DNA of 64,000 nucleotides. It comes from CAYTBN01 sp964436045. Its GTDB lineage: Bacteria; Myxococcota_A; UBA796; UBA9615; CAYRNR01. The notes below the pieces were generated by a model. The model had not been told where the DNA came from. It did not search any database and saw only the letters and a list, made by a program, of their open reading frames with translations. The stretch covers positions 1-64,000 of the forward strand of contig CAYTBN010000034.1 in the NCBI GenBank assembly GCA_964436045.1, in the 5' to 3' direction. Shown in pieces: positions 56,484-64,000 of the stretch (position 1 is its first letter; each line of letters opens with the position of its first letter). The translations under genes were made by a program, and so were the position numbers.

Positions 56484-56560
56484 TTCCGCGTTTCGCCCCG
56501 GCCATTGGTTGACAAGCACCCCTTCCATCGGGGGCGGGAGCCGCGGCGGGATGGCGGGAT

Positions 56561-57136
56561 CTACGCCCCGCCGCAGCCGTCGTCCCAGCCGTTCTCGTGG
56601 CACTGGAGTTCGAGGGTCACCGTGACGGTCTCGGCGCCGCCGTCTTCCACCTCGGCGGTGACGGGATCGGACCCTGAGTAGGGCTGATCCCAGGCCTCGA
56701 TGTCGGTGACCGACGCCAGCGACAGCGTCCAGGTGCCCGTGGCCACGTCCTCGATGAGGATCGGGGCGTCGTCGCAGGGGAACACCAGCTGGGGCTGCTC
56801 GACCCCGTCGAGGGTGGCGTCCAGCCACAGCTGGTCGACCCACGCCTCGGTGCAGGAGTCCGCGGTGTCGTAGAAGCCCAGGAAGATGTACTCGATCTCC
56901 AGGGCGTAGCCCGACGCGACGGTGTCGTCGTCGTCCGCGGTGTCATCGTCGCCGCTGGTGTCGTCGTCGTCCGCGGTGTCGTCGTCGTCCGCGGTGTCGT
57001 CGTCATCGCCCGTGACGTCGTCGTCCCCGTCCGCGGGATCGTCCCCCATCCAGTCGGTGTGTTCCGGGCAGCCCGTCGCGTACAGCAGGAGGAACGCGGC
57101 GAGAACGGCGATGGTGTGCAGCGGGTCAAAACGCAT
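56561..57136 (-). CDS. Asp-linker lipoprotein of unknown function
   Basis: 191 residues. ATG 57136 follows GAGAGGT. Signal ends in YATGC, followed by a 45-residue linker of DDDDTADDDDTSGDDDT type and a ~115-residue beta-rich domain with Cys pairs. It shares leader and linker with the other surface lipoproteins but not the domain. Confidence 0.72.
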   Translation of the reverse strand: MRFDPLHTIAVLAAFLLLYATGCPEHTDWMGDDPADGDDDVTGDDDDTADDDDTADDDDTSGDDDTADDDDTVASGYALEIEYIFLGFYDTADSCTEAWVDQLWLDATLDGVEQPQLVFPCDDAPILIEDVATGTWTLSLASVTDIEAWDQPYSGSDPVTAEVEDGGAETVTVTLELQCHENGWDDGCGGA

Positions 57137-57301
57137 GGACCTCTCCCTCGACCGTGCCCCACGGTACCCAGTCGAACCTGCCTTGACGCAAAGGGGAAAC
57201 ATTCCCCTCGGCATTCTGGCCTTTTTCCTGGAGTATCATCGGTCGCCCGGTGGGTCGAGGTGCCGCGCTTCCGCGAGCGAGTGGCGGAGAAAGGGAGGAC
57301 G

Positions 57302-58135
57302 ATGAGTGTCGACACCGACTGGCTGGGGCTGTGGCGCGAGCTGTCGGAGCGGGCAGGTCGCCGCAGGGAGCGCCGCTGGGCGCCCGAGGCGAACGAGGAC
57401 GTCTGGGCCGAGAAGGCCCGCAACTACCTGGACCAGGTGGCCCGCCGCTGGGCGAAGCCCGACTCCAGTCGGACGGCGGTCCTAAAGTCGCTGGCGCCCG
57501 GGGACACGGTGCTCGACATCGGCGCCGGCGCGGGGGCCTGGACGGCGTTTCTGGCCGGTCACGCCCGCCGGGTGACCGCCGTCGACCCCTCCCCCTCCAT
57601 GCTCCGGGCGATGGCCGAACACCTGGCCGCCCAGGGGATCGACAACGTCCGCGTCGTGGAGGGCAGCTGGCAGGAGGTGGACGTGGAGCCCCACGACGTC
57701 TCCCTGTGCGCCCACGCGATGTACGGCTGGCACGACCTGGCCGGCGGGGTCCGCAAGATGGAGGCCGCCACCCGCAAGCGCTGCTTCCTGCTGATGCGGG
57801 CGCCGCTGATCGACGGCGTGATGGCCGAGGCCAGCCGCCGGATCCACGGCCACCCCCACGACAGCCCCAGCTTCGCCGTGGCCTACAACGCCCTGTGGCA
57901 GATGGGCATCCCCGCCGACGTGCAGGTGGAGGACCGCGGCCCCTGGGGCGCCTGGTCCCACGACTCGATCGATGAGGCGCTCGCGGACGCCAAGGACCGG
58001 CTCGGGATTCCGGAGCGCGACGACCACGACGACTTCCTGCGCGACCTGCTGGAGAGCCGGCTCGAACCGCGGGACGGTCGGCTGGTGTGGCCGCCGGGGG
58101 TCCGCTCGGCGCTGGTGAGCTGGAAACCCCGGTGA
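57302..58135 (+). CDS. Class I SAM-dependent methyltransferase
   Basis: 277 residues. SAM motif I VLDIGAGAGAWTAFLAG, acidic ligand in VTAVDPSPSM, then NVRVVEGSWQEVDV. ATG 57302 after AGGGAGGAC. TATCAT at 57234-57239 may be a -10. Substrate unknown; the C-terminal half is not typical of any methyltransferase I can name. Confidence 0.78.
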   Translation: MSVDTDWLGLWRELSERAGRRRERRWAPEANEDVWAEKARNYLDQVARRWAKPDSSRTAVLKSLAPGDTVLDIGAGAGAWTAFLAGHARRVTAVDPSPSMLRAMAEHLAAQGIDNVRVVEGSWQEVDVEPHDVSLCAHAMYGWHDLAGGVRKMEAATRKRCFLLMRAPLIDGVMAEASRRIHGHPHDSPSFAVAYNALWQMGIPADVQVEDRGPWGAWSHDSIDEALADAKDRLGIPERDDHDDFLRDLLESRLEPRDGRLVWPPGVRSALVSWKPR

Positions 58136-58202
58136 CGAGCCGCAGCGTCGCGCTGGTCCTGCCCGATTCCCGGGAGTGAAGAAATGTAACGCGCTGTCGG
58201 TG

Positions 58203-58208
58203 TAGTCT
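58203..58208 (+). promoter_or_regulatory. Putative -10 box TAGTCT, leaderless-type position
   Basis: Ends eight bases before ATG 58217, which has no ribosome site. Same geometry as at the mevalonate operon. Confidence 0.35.
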
Positions 58209-58216
58209 CGGTAGCC

Positions 58217-59926
58217 ATGAAGTTCCTCACCCCCCAGGTGCTGGCCATCCTGCAGCAGCGCGGCATGCGGCAAAATCTGCGTGCGCTGCTGAGCCCGCTC
58301 CTCGCGCTGTTGGGCGCGGTCGTCATCTACTCCATCGGTTTCCACCTGTTGATGGCGTGGGAGGGACAGGACCACACCTGGTTGACCGGGGTCTACTGGA
58401 CCCTGACGGTGATGAGCACGCTGGGGTTCGGTGACATCACCTTCCACACCGACGCGGGCCGGGTGTTCAGCATGCTGGTGCTGGTGAGCGGCATCGTCCT
58501 GCTGATGATCGTGCTGCCGTTCAGCTTCATCCGCTATTTCTACGCGCCGTGGATCGAGGCACAGGTGCGTTACAAGGCGCCCCGATGGGCCCCGGTGGGG
58601 ACCCGTGACCACGTCGTCATCTGCAACCACGACGCCATCGCCGGCGCGCTGATACCGAAGCTGGAAACCCAGGGGATCGATTACGTGTTGATCGAAGAGG
58701 AGCCGGTGGAGGCGTTGCGCTGCCATCACGATGGGCTGAAGGTCGTGACCGGCGCCACGGACAACGTGCAGACCTGGAGCAACGTCCGGGCCGAGAAGGC
58801 GGCGCTGGTGGTCGCCAACCTGAGCGACGCTGGCGGCACCAACGCCACATTGACGCTCCGGGAATACGCTCCAGACGTCCCGATCGCGGCGGTCATCGAC
58901 GATACGGAGGCCCAGGACATCCTGGAGCTGTCCGGCGCCAACCACGCCTTCCCGCTGAAGCACCAGCTGGGCGAGCAGCTGGCGGCCCATGCCGGGGCCG
59001 GCGTGGAGCGGGCCCACCGCATCGGCCACATCGACGAGCTGGTGATCGCCGAGTTCTCGGTGCGGCGGACGGAGCTGGCCGGCCGCGCGATCCGCGACAG
59101 CGGCCTGCGCGAGGCCACAGGCCTCAACGTGGTGGCGATCCGGCACCACGGCCAGTTCCAGCCCGCCCGCCCCGATCACGTGCTGTCCCCCGACGACATG
59201 GTGGTGGTGGTGGGCGCCGAGGAGGAGCTGAAGCGCCTCGACGAGGTGTTCGTGGTGCCCGAGCCGACCCACGCCCCGATCCTGCTGATCGGTGGCGGCC
59301 GGGTGGGGCTGGCGGCGGCGCGGAAGCTCGTGGACCAGGGGCTCGAGGTGCACGTGGTCGAGCAGGACGACGAGCTCGAGCCCGGGATCGCCGAGGTCGC
59401 CGACCAGGTGGTGATCGGCAACGCGGCGGCGCTGGACGTGATGCGCGAGGCGGGCATCGAAAACGCCCACTCGGTGCTGCTGACCACCCACGACGACGCC
59501 ACCAACATCTTCCTGACGATCTACGCCCGTCGCCTCAACCCCACCTGCCACATCGTCAGCCGGGTCACCCACGAGCGGAACCTGGAGGCGATGCATCGGG
59601 CCGGCGCCAACTTCGTGCTCTCCGAGGCCGCGCTGGGCGCCAAGCTGATGATGAGCGTGCTCCAGGGGCGCGAGCTGATGGTGATCGACGAGAAGGTCGA
59701 GGTGTTCGTGCGGCCGCTGCCCCCGCTACTGGCGGACCTTTCGCTGGCGGACAGCCGCATCGGCTCGTTGACCGGTTTGGTGGTGATCGGCATCCAGCGG
59801 GACGGGGTGACCCACGGCACGCCGGGGGCCACCGAGCCCATCGAGGCGGGCAGCTCGCTGGTGCTCCTCGGCGCCCGCACCCAGCTCCAGCAGTTCCTGC
59901 GCCGCTTCGAGAGGCGCACGTCCTAG
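58217..59926 (+). CDS. Kch-type potassium channel with RCK (TrkA) domains
   Basis: 569 residues. Two membrane helices (~25-50 and ~80-105) flank the selectivity filter TLGFGD (68-73). The cytosolic part has two TrkA-N-like folds, the first with VVICNHDAIAGAL, the second with ILLIGGGRVGLAAA and HVVEQDD (nucleotide site), each followed by a TrkA-C-like domain (ELAGRAIRDSG and SRIGSLTGLVVIG). A K+ channel gated by nucleotide or ligand. Convergent with the next gene, overlapping by four bases. Confidence 0.88.
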   Translation: MKFLTPQVLAILQQRGMRQNLRALLSPLLALLGAVVIYSIGFHLLMAWEGQDHTWLTGVYWTLTVMSTLGFGDITFHTDAGRVFSMLVLVSGIVLLMIVLPFSFIRYFYAPWIEAQVRYKAPRWAPVGTRDHVVICNHDAIAGALIPKLETQGIDYVLIEEEPVEALRCHHDGLKVVTGATDNVQTWSNVRAEKAALVVANLSDAGGTNATLTLREYAPDVPIAAVIDDTEAQDILELSGANHAFPLKHQLGEQLAAHAGAGVERAHRIGHIDELVIAEFSVRRTELAGRAIRDSGLREATGLNVVAIRHHGQFQPARPDHVLSPDDMVVVVGAEEELKRLDEVFVVPEPTHAPILLIGGGRVGLAAARKLVDQGLEVHVVEQDDELEPGIAEVADQVVIGNAAALDVMREAGIENAHSVLLTTHDDATNIFLTIYARRLNPTCHIVSRVTHERNLEAMHRAGANFVLSEAALGAKLMMSVLQGRELMVIDEKVEVFVRPLPPLLADLSLADSRIGSLTGLVVIGIQRDGVTHGTPGATEPIEAGSSLVLLGARTQLQQFLRRFERRTS

Positions 59927-62082
59927 GGAGCCGGGGGGATGTCCATCCAGCAGACCTGGCGGCGGTAGGTGCGGGTGTCGTACTTGGCCGGCCAGTCCTC
60001 GATCCGCCGGTTGAAGATCGCCCGTTGGCCGTCGGGGCTGGCGTAGACGGTCTCCTCCTCGAAGTAGCCCGACGACAGCGGGGTCAGCTGGTCGGTGCGC
60101 GGATCCCACAGCACCACCTCGCGGTCGCCGGGCGCGTCGCCCTCCATCGAGGCGCGGGCGATCCCCAGCAGGCGGCCGTCGTCCAGCAGCTGCGGGGAGG
60201 TGAGGCACTCGGGCATCACCTGCTGGCTCCTGACCGCCAGCGAGCTGGCATCGACCCGCAGCAGGCGGCAGTCGTGGCCGTCCTTGTCGAGCACCACCAT
60301 CTCCTCGCCGCCATCGGCGAAGGCCGCGACCATCGCGCCGCGGAGCGTCAACCGCCCGCTGCCCCGGGATCCGTCGGTATCGAACAGCGCTGCCTTGTCC
60401 TCGATCTGGCCGAGGATGCGGGTTCCGTCCGGGGTCTCGACCCAGCGGGCCCGGCGAAAACCAGGCAGGTCGATCCGCCGGCCGGACGCCAGCAGCAGAC
60501 AGGGCCCCTGCTTGATCTTGACCAGCGCGCCTTCGCCTCCGGGTGCCGCCAGGATCCACGAGGTCCGCTCCCGGGGCTCGAGCAGCGCCACGTCCCGGCG
60601 GTCGCCGCTGGCCAGCTCCACGGTGTAGATCGCCTCGGTGCGGTTGCTGCCAAAGGTCTCCACCGACGCGTACTTCCCGGTCGAGTCCAGCTTGCCGAAG
60701 TCGTAGAAGTTGGCCGACCGCAGCAGGTTATGCTCGGTTTCGGGCTCGGCGAGGTCGACGGCGAAGATGCGTTCGGGCTTCTCGGTCTAGCCGGTCGACG
60801 GCGCCAGCGGGATCTTGAACAGGGGCCGGCGGGAGCCGTCCTGGATGATCGCCCGACCCGCCCCGTCGACGCCGATCAGCGTGTACTGGCTGCAGGGATC
60901 GCCCAGGCAGGTCGTCGGGTGGATCTCACCCTCGCGCAGGGCTGCCAGTCGCTCGGCCTCCAGTTTGCAGTAGTCGTCGTAGCCCTCGGCCACGGCCTTC
61001 CGCTCCCAGACCGCATCCTCCATCGACGCCAGCTCCCGGGCGGCGTTCATCTCCTCGACGGTGGTGCCCGTGTCGCCGGCCAGCACTGGCGCGAACGCTT
61101 CGGCCGCGAACACCTGCTCGACGACCCACGGGGTCAGCGCCGCGGCCCAGGTCTCGCCCACCCGGGACACGGCGTCCCCCGCGGTGGCCTCCTCGAAGGC
61201 GAACTCCAGGGGTTCGTGGAGGGCGGGTTCGGCCACCCCACGCCCGGTGGCGACCAGCTGGGCGCTGCAGGAGACCACCTGAAGCTGGGTCCCGGGGATC
61301 ACCCCCTCGCGCTCCTGGCGGGTCGACAGGTCGACGACCACCGCGTGGGCCGCGCCCGCGGCGGCTCCCGCGCGCCGGACGTCGTCCATCGAGGCGTCGG
61401 CCGGGAGGGTTTCCTCGGCGACCACACCGTCGAGCCCGGTCCCGTCGAGCTCCCACGCGAACGACGTTGCGAATCCCCTGTCGGCGGTCTCGTCGATCTC
61501 GCCCCGCAGCACCACGGCCACCACCATCGGATCGCCGCCGACGGTGGCCTGGATGATCAGGTAGCCGAGGAGCAGCAACACCCCGACGACCACCACCGCC
61601 GCCAGCATGTCCATCCCCCCGGAGCTCGGGACGGTGCCCTCCAGCTCCCGTGCCAGCGCCTTGCGCGCCCGGGCGCAGCGACGGAAGGGGACGATCGCCA
61701 CCGCCACCGCAGCGAAGGCCAACGGCGAGCCCGCCGCCGCCAGCAACACCGCGGGCGAGATCACCAGGTGCAAGGCGCAGACGATGAACCAGCCGCTGGC
61801 CAGCAACGCGGTCAGCGCCGAGATCCCCAGGGCCGCCAATCCAGCCGGCCCGACGATCTTGCCCAGCCCGAACGCCGAGGCGATGGCCAGCACGCCGCAC
61901 ACCAGCTGCGCCGGGGGGAACAGCGACATCCAGCCCGACGGACCGACGAACAGCAGGCCCTGGATGCCCACCGTCATCATCATCATGCCCTCGAGGGCCA
62001 GGATCAGCGCCGCCACCGACACCAGCAGGTGGGGTTTGGCCTGGTCCAGCAGGGCGTCCAGTCGTCCGTCGTCGTCGGTCAT
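59923..62082 (-). CDS. Membrane protein with propeller-like C-terminus, interrupted by in-frame TAG
   Basis: The frame runs from ATG 62082 to 60790, then a TAG (60787-60789), then 41 further codons in the same frame without a new start, joining directly to the part that ends at 59923. Read through, ~719 codons. Residues 1-190 have about five membrane helices, ~190-420 an exported or cytosolic helical domain with several Cys, and the part after the TAG (TEKPERIFAVDLAEPE, then blades such as TPDGTRILGQIEDKAALFDTDGS and YASPDGQRAIFNRR) looks like a TolB/WD40-like propeller. A point mutation or base-call error of CAG to TAG is the simplest explanation. ATG overlaps the stop of the VTT-domain gene (ATGA). 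Confidence 0.6.
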
Positions 62083-62738
62083 TCGATCTCCACGCGGCGT
62101 TCTTCATGGGACTTTCGCGGGGCCGTGGACGACCTGGCGATCCGGCGGCGGCGCAGGATCCACCAGGCGCTGGCGACCACCACCACGCCGCCGATGACCA
62201 GCGGCGGCCACCACCGCTGGAACGCTTCGGCCTCGCGGGTGAAGCGGTCGCCCAGCTCCCGGGCGAGCAGGATCATGCCCAGGCCGAAGAGCGCCGAACC
62301 GAACAGGGTCGCCAGCGCGAAGGGGACCCAGCGCATCCGCGCCAGCGCCGCCGGGACGGTGATCATCCAGCCCACGCCGGGCACCACCCGTGCCACCAGC
62401 ACCGCCCAGCCCCCCCAGCGGCCGAACCAGCGGTTCGCCCGGTCGAACATCGCCGGGCTCCTGCCCAGCCGGGTGAGCACCCGGTCCAGCCCGCCCCGGC
62501 CGTACCGTGCCAGCGCAGCGAAGACCGCGGACGAGCCGATGGTGTATCCGACCGCCCAGCAGCCCACCGCGACGGGCAACGAGATTGCGCCTTCGAGGGT
62601 CAGCCAGCCGACGATGCCGAGCACCAGCCACGCGGGTGGTTGGCCGAGCACCGCGTTGGTGGCGCCACACAGCACGACCCCGGGCGCACCAGCAGCCTCG
62701 ATCCACGCGCGCCAGATTCCGGGGTCATCGGGGGTCAT
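62079..62738 (-). CDS. VTT-domain (DedA-like) membrane protein
   Basis: 219 residues, about five helices, with the VTT/SNARE-associated pattern LARVVPGVGWMITVPAALARMRW. DedA-like proteins are thought to move lipids (undecaprenyl phosphate, phosphatidylethanolamine) across the membrane. A basic C-terminal tail. Its stop overlaps the next start, so the two form one operon on the minus strand. Confidence 0.78.
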   Translation of the reverse strand: MTPDDPGIWRAWIEAAGAPGVVLCGATNAVLGQPPAWLVLGIVGWLTLEGAISLPVAVGCWAVGYTIGSSAVFAALARYGRGGLDRVLTRLGRSPAMFDRANRWFGRWGGWAVLVARVVPGVGWMITVPAALARMRWVPFALATLFGSALFGLGMILLARELGDRFTREAEAFQRWWPPLVIGGVVVVASAWWILRRRRIARSSTAPRKSHEERRVEIE

Positions 62739-62807
62739 TCCGCGATCTTACACCCCCGTGGGCCTCGTCACTGGTAGCCTTTCACATCAGTCCATCCGGA
62801 GAACCCC

Positions 62808-62948
62808 ATGCCCCTCGGAGCCCTCTGGACCCCCGGCATCGGTGAATTGCTGGTCGTGGCCGCCCTGCTCGTGATCTTCGTCTTCCCCACGATCGCGGTG
62901 CTCGCCCCGGCGCTGTGGAAGCGGTTGTGGGGGAAGAAGGACCGCTGA
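62808..62948 (+). CDS. 46-residue single-helix membrane protein, TatA-like
   Basis: ATG 62808, with GGAG upstream and TAGCCT (62775-62780) as possible -10. The peptide GIGELLVVAALLVIFVFP then a short amphipathic basic end (APALWKRLWGKKDR) has TatA layout, but the Phe-Gly hinge and the long amphipathic helix are missing, so function in Tat export is doubtful. Confidence 0.5.
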   Translation: MPLGALWTPGIGELLVVAALLVIFVFPTIAVLAPALWKRLWGKKDR

Positions 62949-62969
62949 GCGGCCGCCGCCCGCGAATCG

Positions 62970-63314
62970 TCAATCCCGGAACAACGTCAGCAGCATCTTG
63001 AACCGCTCCGCTGCGTGGACGGCGTGGGGGATGTGGGCGGGCATGCGGACGGTCTCACCCGTGGCGGCGGGCACGGTCTGGCCGTCGATGGTCAGCTCGG
63101 CGTTGCCGTCGAGGACCGTGACGTAGGCGTCGAAGGGGGCGGTGTGCTCGCTGAGTTCCTCGCCCGCGTCGAAGGCGAACACGGTGAGGGTGCCGGTCTT
63201 TCCCTTGACCAGGGTACGGCTGACCACCGCGCCGGGGGCGTAGTCGACCAGTGTTTCCAGGCTGACGGGGGTCGCGGCGTTGAGGCCGCCCCTGGGTGTC
63301 TTCGCGTCGGTCAT
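62970..63314 (-). CDS. Small cupin-domain protein
   Basis: 114 residues. Start ATG 63314 with AAGGAG upstream. Cupin pattern: LSEHTAPFDAYVTVLDGNAELTI, then MPAHIPHAVHA. Likely metal-binding His at HTAP and HIPHAVH. No enzymatic assignment possible. Confidence 0.78.
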   Translation of the reverse strand: MTDAKTPRGGLNAATPVSLETLVDYAPGAVVSRTLVKGKTGTLTVFAFDAGEELSEHTAPFDAYVTVLDGNAELTIDGQTVPAATGETVRMPAHIPHAVHAAERFKMLLTLFRD

Positions 63315-63444
63315 GCTCGCTCCTTGTTCCGATTCTCGGCTCAAACCTGCAGCGCCGCTAGTGGGGCTGCAAGCAGTGCATGAGCCTGGTATCTATGTCC
63401 CGGTTCCGTTGCTGGCAGTGAATGCGACGTTGGGGAGAGTCACG

Positions 63445-64000
63445 ATGAGCCCATCCGCCCACCGTATCGCGGTTTTAGCCGTCGTCGTCTCGATGACCTG
63501 CGGGGTCGCCGGACCCGCGCTGGCCGAGGAAGCCCCCCCGGCGGTGGATGCCGCCGATCCGGGCGTGCTCCGGTACAAGGGTGTCGAGATCGTGCCCGAC
63601 ATCAAGCTCCATTCGGACTACCAGATCGACGTGTCCGACGAGGAGCTGTCCAACGCCTTCCACGTCACCCGCGCCTACCTGGGGATGAAGCTCAAGGTCA
63701 CACCGTGGCTGTCGGCACGGGTCACCTACGACATCACCACGGTCAAGGACATCGGCGCATCCGGGGACTACTCGGTGGTCGACGACGGCGTCAGCGTCAG
63801 TGACAGCAAGCTGACCGGGGCGCTGGTCGGGCGGCTGAAGTATGCCTACGTCAACGTCGGCATCCTGCCCATCGACGCCAACCTGCGGGTCGGGGTGGTC
63901 CACACGCCGTGGCTCGGCTGGATCGATCACATCGAAGGCACGCGCTTCTTGAGGAAGGCGATGTGGGAGAAGGAGTACCACTACCCGTCGGCGGACTTCG
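63445..64000 (+). CDS. Outer-membrane beta-barrel protein, 5' part only
   Basis: Open to the right edge, 185 codons seen. GGGGAGAG precedes ATG 63445. A signal peptide (to about residue 30) is followed by alternating strands (ADFHVTRAYLGMKLKV-like, WLSARVTYDITTVKD, LKYAYVNVGILPIDANLRVGVVHTPW). The pattern fits a porin of the phosphate-selective or similar type. The 3' part lies outside the window. Confidence 0.6.
   Translation, partial: MSPSAHRIAVLAVVVSMTCGVAGPALAEEAPPAVDAADPGVLRYKGVEIVPDIKLHSDYQIDVSDEELSNAFHVTRAYLGMKLKVTPWLSARVTYDITTVKDIGASGDYSVVDDGVSVSDSKLTGALVGRLKYAYVNVGILPIDANLRVGVVHTPWLGWIDHIEGTRFLRKAMWEKEYHYPSADF

Noticed and set aside
60787..60789. TAG read as pyrrolysine
   Set aside because: No pyl genes are visible, the residue is not in an active site, and the protein is not a methylamine methyltransferase.
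60025..62874. 949-codon plus-strand frame
   Set aside because: Antisense to the TAG-interrupted gene and the VTT-domain gene; no domain and biased composition.

Overview
The window is very GC-rich (roughly 70 % by eye) and reads like an anaerobic or micro-oxic member of the Myxococcota / former Deltaproteobacteria. Four things point there. At least eight exported lipoproteins carry an Asp-rich linker built from TGDDD-like units next to the lipidation Cys. Several carry MopE-type DCDG repeats or FG-GAP repeats. Two proteins end in a GCEC + hydrophobic helix + Arg tail that resembles the MYXO-CTERM sorting signal. Redox genes typical of anaerobes (a selenoprotein and an hgcAB pair) are present. 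No phage, conjugation module, rRNA or CRISPR array was seen. One tRNA (Pro, TGG) is present.

Layout. 1-9 kb: surface lipoproteins, a REP/IS-like spacer, a VapBC module, and a minus-strand pair made of a UGA-containing redoxin and an FG-GAP lipoprotein. 10-14.5 kb: a tight five-gene operon (UbiD-like decarboxylase, aconitase-X large and small subunits, isopentenyl phosphate kinase, UbiX) in which every junction overlaps. It encodes the lower half of the archaeal-type mevalonate pathway. 14.5-21 kb: a full-length Lhr helicase broken by two single-base shifts, and a hybrid histidine kinase. 21-28.7 kb: a lipoprotein-type peptide deformylase, then an operon ending in an AMMECR1-like/alpha-barrel membrane protein and two SPASM radical-SAM enzymes, then a metallophosphoesterase. 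28.7-30.6 kb: a RAYT transposase with inverted GTAG repeats and tRNA-Pro. 30.8-39 kb: two secreted peptidases, a methyltransferase, and an SSS symporter with its small partner. 40.3-42.4 kb: MarR regulator - HgcA - HgcB (mercury methylation pair), with palindromic operators in front. 42.4-64 kb: tex, acs, a DEAD-box helicase, a chimeric ABC1 kinase, purC, guaD, a K+ channel, a TAG-interrupted membrane/propeller gene, a VTT-domain (DedA-like) protein, a cupin and the start of an outer-membrane protein.

How it fits together. The MVA operon would turn mevalonate 5-phosphate into isopentenyl diphosphate through trans-anhydromevalonate phosphate and isopentenyl phosphate. UbiX supplies the prenyl-FMN cofactor of the UbiD-like enzyme. 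HgcB would reduce the corrinoid of HgcA. The upper mevalonate enzymes, IPP isomerase, the Sec machinery and corrinoid synthesis are not in the window, so those functions must be confirmed elsewhere in the genome.

Quality caveat. Four single-base indels break otherwise intact genes (3.99, 4.53, 15.41 and 18.70 kb), three of them in G/C runs. Assembly error is a real possibility for these. The in-frame TGA (7683-7685) and TAG (60787-60789) are of a different kind, because the reading frame continues unchanged on both sides.
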